Source of the DNA: Anaeramoeba flamelloides
Taxonomy: Eukaryota > Metamonada > Anaeramoebidae
Direction: 5' to 3'
Assembly: GCA_027625915.1 (NCBI GenBank)
Contig: JANTQA010000070.1
Coordinates: 12,715,001-12,779,000, forward strand
DNA: 64,000 nucleotides
The notes under the pieces were generated by a model. It was given only the letters and a program-made list of their open reading frames with translations, was not told the DNA's origin and made no database searches. Shown here in pieces: positions 58,061 to 64,000 of this stretch (position 1 is its first letter; the number at the start of each line of letters is the position of its first letter). The position numbers and the translations under genes are program-made.

Positions 58061-59061
58061 CTCTTTATTTAATTTTCAAAAATATTTAGGTTTTTCCATC
58101 AAAGTCTACAATTCTAAAATTCAGGCCATTTACTAATTTTCTAAATAGATATTATGGTTTAATAAAAAAAAAACTCAAAACAAATATTGTACTCTATTTT
58201 TAAGACATTAATAGTAAGAAATAATATAAAATAATAATTATTTTATTGGACATGCCCTTCCTTCTGAAAATGATAGATTATTTTTTCTCAATAAATTAAA
58301 AGGAATAAATCTCAATGAAATGATTTAAAATTGTAATCGTTAAAAATTATTTTCATTAATTAATAATCGTGAAATATGTTATTTTAGGCTGAAAGTTATT
58401 AATAGTGAATAAATTATAAGTGCGATTAGAGTGTAATTTATACCTTTTAAATAATTAAAAACAATAACAAATTTTAAATGAAATAAATAGAGAAATTGTA
58501 ATAAAAATAATCATTAAAAAAGATCAAAATTTACAAAAAAGTCGAATATAAAGAAAATTTGAAAGGGTATTCTCAGAAAAAAAAATGAATTTCAAAAAAA
58601 AATAATTTTAATTTCTTTTATATTTTTTAAATGTTAAAATTTTATTAAATTCAAGATAATATTTTTCTTTCAACATCAAATCAATTTAATAAGATTTAAT
58701 CTAATTATTGGTAAGTTTTGTAACCATTAACTATTTGAAAAGCAAGTTTTTTATGTTATAATTTCTGTTAATATATCTCATTTGAAAAATTCAAAAAAAA
58801 AAAAATCTATTAGTTCTTAAGAAATTAAAAGATAAAGGGCAATACTTCAAAGTAAACACAGTTTTATTCAAAATTATAATTCAATAACAATTGAAAACAG
58901 TTACTAAATCTTATAATTTGGTTCTTTTTAGGTAAAAAATGCCCTCTTTTTTGATTGTTGTATTCTGGAGATCGATATTTCACTTTACATATTGATATGT
59001 TTTTAAACAGTATTTGGGTTCTCATAATAATATCAAATTTTTTTGTTACTATATTTCAATA

Positions 59062-59259
59062 CCTTCAGTTCCACTTTTAAGGCACAAACTATCAACGAAA
59101 TTTAAGGCACAAAAAAATTCTCAAATTAAGGTACAAAATTTGTAATTTTTTTATTTTACAATTTATTTATTAGAATCCAAAATTTTGTGCCTTAATTTGA
59201 GATTTTTATTGTTCCTTAAATTTCGTTGAAAGTTTGTGCCTTAAAAGTGGAACTGACTG
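59062..59259. mobile_element. palindromic MITE 'CAGTC', copy 6
   Basis: 198 bp, left terminus altered (CCTTCAGTTCCAC), TA at 59060-59061 and 59260-59261. Removing it restores the right inverted repeat of element E5. Confidence 0.86.
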
Positions 59260-59518
59260 TAAATTATTTTTCACCTGAAGAACTTGCCCCTTAAGTATTA
59301 TCTAAAATAAACGCACTACGAGGGATGTATAGTTCAAAACATTGTAGAAATATAACCGTTATCTTTTGAGATAGAGAAGAACTGTTTAAATTCATTTTTT
59401 TTTTTAGGAATTGTAAATACTCCCTGATCAGGGTCTAAATTGTAAATTAGCAATGAAAACCAAAATCTCACCCTTTTTTTTCTAACTCAATTTTTGAAAA
59501 CGATTTTATTGAACACTA

Positions 59519-60701
59519 AACTCTTTTACAATCAAAGTGGATCGGTTTTATTGAAAAAATAGAACATTTTCTATAAGTTTAATTTATTATTCTTCTCAAA
59601 CTCAAATTTAAATTTTTAGATCAAAATCAATTTTTCTCATTTTTTAAAATTATTTTTTTTTAGATTTTACTTTTTTTCTTTTTTTTTTCTTCATTTCTTT
59701 TTATTTTTTTAAATTTGAAAAAAAATATATTAAAACTCCAAATTAACACTCATAAAAGTTAGGCTTTTATGTTCTTTTAAAATTGATCCCTTTACAAGTG
59801 AATTATCTTATTGTCAACAATTTTAATTTCCTAAAGAAATTAGAATTTTGCATGATACGTTCCAATGAAAAAGGCCCAAAAAATTTTTTTTACTTTTTTT
59901 TTTTTTTTTTTTTGAAATAAATATTTTGTCCAGGCTTTTATTTTATGATTATCGACGCTAATACAAAGTTTATTATTTCATGTATTTGTGAACAATCTGA
60001 GTTTGGTTGATTCTTAAAAAATAAAGTGAATTTTTTTATTTGGAAATGTGATAGATACAAATTTATCAGAATCAAATGAAAAAAAAATGGTCAAAAATTA
60101 TAGTAATGAACTTTTATAAAAATGTTATCCTTAGCAAAAATCCTTAAAAAACTCTTTAATCAGACTAATGAATATTACGACATTTATTTTTATTGTCGAG
60201 AATTTTTCATCAAAGCTTTTATGGTTAGAAAACTTCGGGTAATAAAGAAATAGTAATAATAAGAAAATCCTAAAATAAAAAATTCCTAAAATAGTTAAAA
60301 AATGTATAAATTTGGGTACCGAGTGCCCCACTCTTCTGATTCGTGTCTATGTTTTTTTTTAATTCGAAAGAATGGGGCAAAATCAAATGTTTTACTCCAT
60401 TCCTTTAAATTATAAAAAAAATAACGACAGTGGAATACCAATTTATTAATCACAGTTTGTAAAATCTTTATTTATTATTGATAATCTTTCTATTGGGTTT
60501 TCACTCCTGCTATTTCAGGTCACTGATAATTTCTAATTTGGTAATATAAAGGAAATTATATTTTTTATACGTATTTAATTATTTTTCTTCTCTTTTTAAT
60601 TTACTAAATTTTCTTTGATTACTCCTTTCTCACAATAAATTAATAAATAAATAAAGTGAATTTTAGATTTTTGGTAGGGTACGTTTGAGTGAAATGGAGT
60701 T
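59519..60701. mobile_element. Tc1/mariner-like element G, copy 2, nested in E6
   Basis: Ends AACTCTTTTACAATCAAAGT and, inversely, AACTCCATTTCACTCAAACG, with TA outside (59517-59518, 60702-60703). Compared with copy 1 at 49506-50085 it carries an extra block at 60035-60648. Confidence 0.66.
60035..60648 (+). mobile_element. SINE-like retroposed repeat, copy 2, nested in element G
   Basis: Flanked by a 16-bp direct repeat AAATAAAGTGAATTTT (60019-60034 and 60649-60664) that occurs once in the uninterrupted copy 1 of G. Ends in an (AAAT)n tail. The right 210 bp match 12822-13130 in inverse orientation. No coding capacity is apparent. Confidence 0.6.
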
Positions 60702-60917
60702 TAGAAAATACTTGTCTTTGTAGAAATTAATGAATTGGGTGTAGAAAACGCTAAAAATTAACAATTGGGAATATCATTGAATTGATCATGCAGATCTCAA
60801 AATTCCTAAAAATTTGAAATTTAACAGTTCTTCTCAATCTCAAAAGACAAAGGTAATATTTCTGCAATGATTTGAACTCTACACCCCCCACATGCGTTTA
60901 TTTTAGATAATCCTTAA

Positions 60918-61409
60918 AAACAGAATTCAATTTTATTCAAGTTAGAAATCAACATAATTAGTTCTAAAAGTTTAATCTTTGATAAAAGAATAATGTTACA
61001 AGTTAGATTAAAAAATGTTTTTTATTAAGTATTTTCAAGAATTAAAATAAAAAATGATTTTTTTTTAAATAAAACTGTTATAATTGTCGAATTTAACTAG
61101 AAGATTTGTGCGATTTTTTTTTTTTTTTGTTTTGAATATATTAAAGTTTTTCTAAAGATCGTCGCAAATGGAAATAATGTGTTTAAAGGATAAAAACAAA
61201 AATAAATGAAAAAAATTGTTATTTTTATTTGAAAATGAAGAGTATTATTTTAGATTTAAATGGGTTAAAAAATATAAAATAAAATTTAGTCGGAAAGATA
61301 AGATAAATAGAGTTAATTCATAAAATTAGATTATGAAATTACCAAATATAAAATAAAAAAAAATTGGGCTAATCTTCTTATTTAACCAATTTTTCAAGTT
61401 TTGATACAA
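60918..61409. other. 3' flank of the HIRIP3-like gene
   Basis: Non-coding A+T-rich DNA; nothing recognised. Confidence 0.5.
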
Positions 61410-62804
61410 TTAGTTGACTCTTGATTTTTTTTTTTGTTGTTCTTCTTCCTTTTTTTCTTTTACGTCTTCTTTCTTTTTGTCGTCTTCTTTCTTTTTGTCG
61501 TCTTCTTCGTCATCATTTTCCTCTTTTTCTTCTTTAATTGTGTCTTCGTTATTTTCTTCTCCTTCTTCATCTTTTTCCTCTTTTTCTTTCTTTTCTTCTT
61601 TTTCTTCTTTGGCTGTGTCTTCTTTGTTTTCTTCTTCTTCTTCAGCTTCTTCTTCTTTTTCTTTCTTTTCTTCTTCTTTCTTATTTTTTTTCGTTTTCTT
61701 CTTTTTTTGATCTTTCTTTTTCTCTTTTTTGTCTTTTTTGTCGTTTTTTTCTTCTAAATTAATAATTTCCATATCTGATTCCACTTCATCTTCGTCTTCG
61801 TCTTCATCTCCGTCGTCATAGTCATCTTCACTTTCTTCTGAATTGACAATGAACTCATGATCTGAGCTTTCAGCATCACTTGTAGATTTTTTTTTCTTCT
61901 TAGTCTTCTTCTTCTCCGATTTTTCTTTATCTTCGTCATTTTCGGATTCTTTGGTTGACTCAGAACCACTTGAAAATTTGTCAATATTTAAAATAGTAAG
62001 GTTTATACTTTTTCGATTCCTCAGCCGGGTTTTGACAGGCTTTGTTTGATCACGAGTGCCTACTTTTTTTTCACTTAGCCTTTCTATAACAGCTTGTGCT
62101 GCCTTTTTTGTCAATTTCTTATAATCAATCTTTTCTTTCTTCAGCATCTTATTGAGTTTTTTTATTGCCTTTTTGGTTTTTAAGTCCTTGATCTCGCGAA
62201 GTTTGTCCTTCCACCCAATCATTTGATAAAATTTTTTTAATTTCCCAAGTCTTTTTTCGTATTTTTCATTCACAGGCGATTCAGGTTCTTTACGTTTACG
62301 TGGTGAATCTTTTTCTTCTTCTTCTTCTTCTTCCGCTTTTTCTTCCTTTTTATCTTCTTTTTTATCTTCTTTTTCTTTATTTTCTTCTTTTTCCTCCTCT
62401 TTGTCTTCCTCTTTGTCTTCTTCTTTATCCTTTTCGATTTTGTCTTCTTCTTTGTCTTCTTTGTCTTCTTTGTCTTCTTCTTTTTTTTCTTCTTCGTCCT
62501 CTTCTTTTTCCTCTTCTTTTTCTTCTTTGTCTTCTTCTTTATCCTTTTCTTTATCCTCTTTGGTTTTGTCTTCTTCTTTCTCTTCTTTGGTTTCTTTTTT
62601 GTCTTCTTTCTTCTTTTTAAATTGCTCTTTATAGATCTTTTTGATTAGCTTTTTTGTCTTTTTTGCCTTTGACGTTCTTTTGCTGACCTTTTCTTCAAGC
62701 AATTTTTTTTGCACCTTCTTTGCTTTGAAATGTTTTAAATCTTCTTCACTAAACGTACCTAATATTTTGATGATGAGTTCTTCGGTTGAATCTTTTTTGC
62801 TCAT
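61410..62804 (-). CDS. highly charged nuclear protein, HIRIP3-like histone-binding candidate
   Basis: Single exon, 464 aa. Residues 1-62 (STEELIIKILGTFSEEDLKH...KKLIKKIYKEQF) form a helical domain similar in pattern to the DEK C-terminal-type domain at the start of HIRIP3. A Lys/Glu/Asp tract runs to about 165. Residues about 180-250 (EKYEKRLGKLKKFYQMIGWK; ALKKLNKMLKKEK-like helices) parallel the LKRY...CG...YKKL module of HIRIP3, followed by a basic stretch KTRLRNRKS. An acidic block DYDDGDEDEDEDE near 328-340 could bind histones as CHZ motifs do. The C-terminal 110 residues are simple Lys/Glu. HIRIP3-type proteins bind H2A-H2B in the nucleus. The call rests on domain order and patterns, so a different acidic nucleolar protein is possible. 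Confidence 0.55.
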   Translation of the reverse strand: MSKKDSTEELIIKILGTFSEEDLKHFKAKKVQKKLLEEKVSKRTSKAKKTKKLIKKIYKEQFKKKKEDKKETKEEKEEDKTKEDKEKDKEEDKEEKEEEKEEDEEEKKEEDKEDKEDKEEDKIEKDKEEDKEEDKEEEKEENKEKEDKKEDKKEEKAEEEEEEEKDSPRKRKEPESPVNEKYEKRLGKLKKFYQMIGWKDKLREIKDLKTKKAIKKLNKMLKKEKIDYKKLTKKAAQAVIERLSEKKVGTRDQTKPVKTRLRNRKSINLTILNIDKFSSGSESTKESENDEDKEKSEKKKTKKKKKSTSDAESSDHEFIVNSEESEDDYDDGDEDEDEDEVESDMEIINLEEKNDKKDKKEKKKDQKKKKTKKNKKEEEKKEKEEEAEEEEENKEDTAKEEKEEKKEKEEKDEEGEENNEDTIKEEKEENDDEEDDKKKEDDKKKEDVKEKKEEEQQKKKSRVN

Positions 62805-63632
62805 GTTTATTTAAAAAAAAAATTTAAAAAAAAAAAAAAATTTTAAAAAATAAATTAAAAAGGAATTAGAAAATTAGATAAAAAATAAAAAATGTTTATT
62901 TTATTTTTATTATTTGTATTTATATGATTTACAAAACTGTTTACAAAAATGTTCGAAAATAATCTCAAAAAGAGATTTTTTTTGAGTTGGTAGTGCTGTG
63001 TTCTCTTTTGAGACATTTTTATTTTTTTTGAATAAAATTAAAATTTCTGTTGAAAAGATCATGGTTTTTTGTTTCAAAATGAATAAGAGGAAACGAATGA
63101 GGAGTGAGGTTTTTCAATTTTTTTCTGTTTTTATTCTCTTTTCTCAAAAGTTTTTTTGTTGCTTTAAAAGGAAACCAATTCGAAAAAAAATCACAAAAAT
63201 ACTTCTTCTTCAACTAAAATTCTATTTTTAAACGTATAAGTTTTAAGTAAAAACATTTTCATAATTTTTCTATTTTATAATTTGTGAAAAAACTTGATGG
63301 ACCTAGAACTTAGGTTGTGTTTTGTTCAAGGTTTTCTTTTCTTAACAGATTGTAAATTTCTGAGAACAACTTTTTTTCTTATGAACCTCAAAAACAAAAA
63401 GGGATCACTAAACATTTGTTTCCTCAATCCTGAACATTTTTGGGAATTGGTAACTTTGTTGGACTAACTGAAACAACAACTATCTAAACTTTTCAAAAAT
63501 GTTTTTGAAACCTAAGATAACCTGTAAGAATTTTTGTGCAACTTTTAAAGAAAACCTCTTTTTGATGTTCAATTTCAGATTTTGATTTATTTGTAATGTA
63601 ACTCTTTTAAGAGTTTTGTTGTGTCTTTCAAA
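62805..63632. other. non-coding stretch
   Basis: Upstream region of the HIRIP3-like gene, followed by DNA without clear coding signal. The short frames at 62998-63231 on both strands are shadows of each other. Confidence 0.45.
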
Positions 63633-63773
63633 ATGAAGAAAAAAGAAAAAACAGCTTCTTCAAATAGTCGACTTTCAACATTAATATGGGCTAAAACAAT
63701 CAAACCTTTAAAAGTTATACTACCAATTCATAGTCAATTTTCTTCCAAACTCTATTTTAATGAGAATTCATAG
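63633..63773 (+). CDS. possible small ORF, 46 aa, unrecognised
   Basis: ATG at 63633 opens MKKKEKTASSNSRLSTLIWA, KTIKPLKVILPIHSQFSSKL, YFNENS and a stop. Its composition is protein-like and free of homopolymer runs. It could be the first exon of a gene continuing past the window edge, or a short basic protein. No family recognised. Confidence 0.4.
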   Translation: MKKKEKTASSNSRLSTLIWAKTIKPLKVILPIHSQFSSKLYFNENS

Positions 63774-64000
63774 AGACAAAAAGAATATTAAGCTCTCAAA
63801 ATTTTCAACTGGACTTGCCAGAATAAACAGTCGAAAATTTCCACTTTTTTTTTTCCTTTTTATCTTTGACTAATCTTGTTTTAAACGTGTGTGTTTAAAA
63901 TTCTTTACATTTTATTGGGTGGTTTTTTAAGTAATATTTTCAGTACACTAACAGGAGAAACTAAGGACTCAAAATGAAAATTTTTTAACTGAAACAAAAA
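63774..64000. other. window edge, no feature seen
   Basis: A+T-rich DNA without a recognisable gene. Confidence 0.4.

Larger units (their letters stand above)
56395..58440 (+). mobile_element. LINE fragment, interrupted, inactive
   Basis: Plus-strand pieces in order: reverse-transcriptase catalytic box MFVDDLILIIEG (about 56500), KFDLKPNKGK, thumb-like YLLSQLNYDLEIFYCE (about 56990), KFRPFTNFLNRYY (about 58115) and IGHALPSENDRLFFLNKL (about 58250). They match the LINE at 40862-44415 (FADD, KLRNFTNYLNRYS, CSAYENNRKIWISELKK). MITE copy 4 splits it at 56725-56919, and foldback DNA with MITE copy 5 splits it at about 57330-58060. The endonuclease half is missing. Confidence 0.7.
55141..59290. 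mobile_element. TTAA-flanked DNA element E5, 4.15 kb with insertions
   Basis: Left end GGGCCAAGTTCTTCAGGGG followed by AAAAATAATTTATTGAAATA; the right end is its inverse once MITE copy 6 is set aside (TATTTCAATA/AATTATTTTT, then CCTGAAGAACTTGCCCC). TTAA at 55137-55140 and 59291-59294. Contains a LINE copy, foldback DNA and three MITEs; no transposase was recognised in what remains. Confidence 0.65.
59295..60913. mobile_element. TTAA-flanked DNA element E6
   Basis: Inverted repeats of about 160 bp: left GTATTATCTAAAATAAACGC, TCTTTTGAGATAGAGAAGAA; right, read inversely, GATTATCTAAAATAAACGCA, TCTTTTGAGATTGAGAAGAA. TTAA at 59291-59294 (shared with E5) and 60914-60917. Homologous to E4. The middle is occupied by element G copy 2. 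Confidence 0.78.

Noticed and set aside
1-64000. CRISPR arrays, rRNA or tRNA genes, retrovirus-like or other viral elements, bacterial operons
   Set aside because: None seen; repeats are dispersed transposon families, and the only reverse-transcriptase remains belong to APE-type LINEs.

Overview
The window is extremely A+T-rich nuclear DNA from a unicellular eukaryote. It uses the standard code and GT-AG introns. Its proteins carry long Lys/Glu/Asn/Ser-rich low-complexity tracts, intergenic DNA is homopolymer-laden, and genes stand singly with no operons. A free-living anaerobic amoeba of the Anaeramoeba type would fit this style, together with a saposin-like secreted peptide and a possible myristoylated PAS protein, but the sequence alone cannot fix the species.

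Host genes I can support: a 1326-aa NDR/LATS-type AGC kinase (1200-5180, minus); a two-exon secreted saposin-like (amoebapore-type) protein (14495-14946, plus); a two-exon PAS-domain protein, possibly decaying (19328-19953, plus); a 50-aa membrane protein (25748-25900, minus); the AP-1 clathrin adaptor mu subunit (34250-46725, minus, four exons); a two-exon secreted orphan (53595-54547, minus); and a highly charged HIRIP3-like chromatin protein (61410-62804, minus). Several weaker exon-like stretches are listed with low confidence. The genes point to ordinary cell functions (growth and polarity signalling, vesicle sorting, secretion, chromatin) and show no common pathway.

The most remarkable feature is the AP-1 mu gene. 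Its second intron is about 10.8 kb, against 123-317 nt for the other firmly placed introns, and it is packed with mobile elements: a 283-bp near-perfect palindrome, a TA-flanked MITE, a 750-bp TTAA-flanked element, an almost full-length dead LINE with an approximately 95-bp direct repeat at each end, and a nested pair of DNA elements.

The rest of the window is also largely mobile-element debris. I see at least six TTAA-flanked elements whose inverted ends begin with G (usually GG), six copies of a palindromic TA-flanked MITE (ends CAGTCAGTT...), a Tc1/mariner-like group with ends AACTCTTTT... (one copy with a possible transposase fragment), a possible hAT-like element with TCGCGATAA subterminal repeats, a SINE-like retroposed repeat, foldback modules and three LINE copies. 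Between 55137 and 60917 these are inserted one inside another several layers deep, and empty sites within the window confirm several of the insertions.

No tRNA, rRNA, CRISPR or recognisable viral element was seen. All comparisons were made by eye; boundaries of non-coding repeats are approximate.
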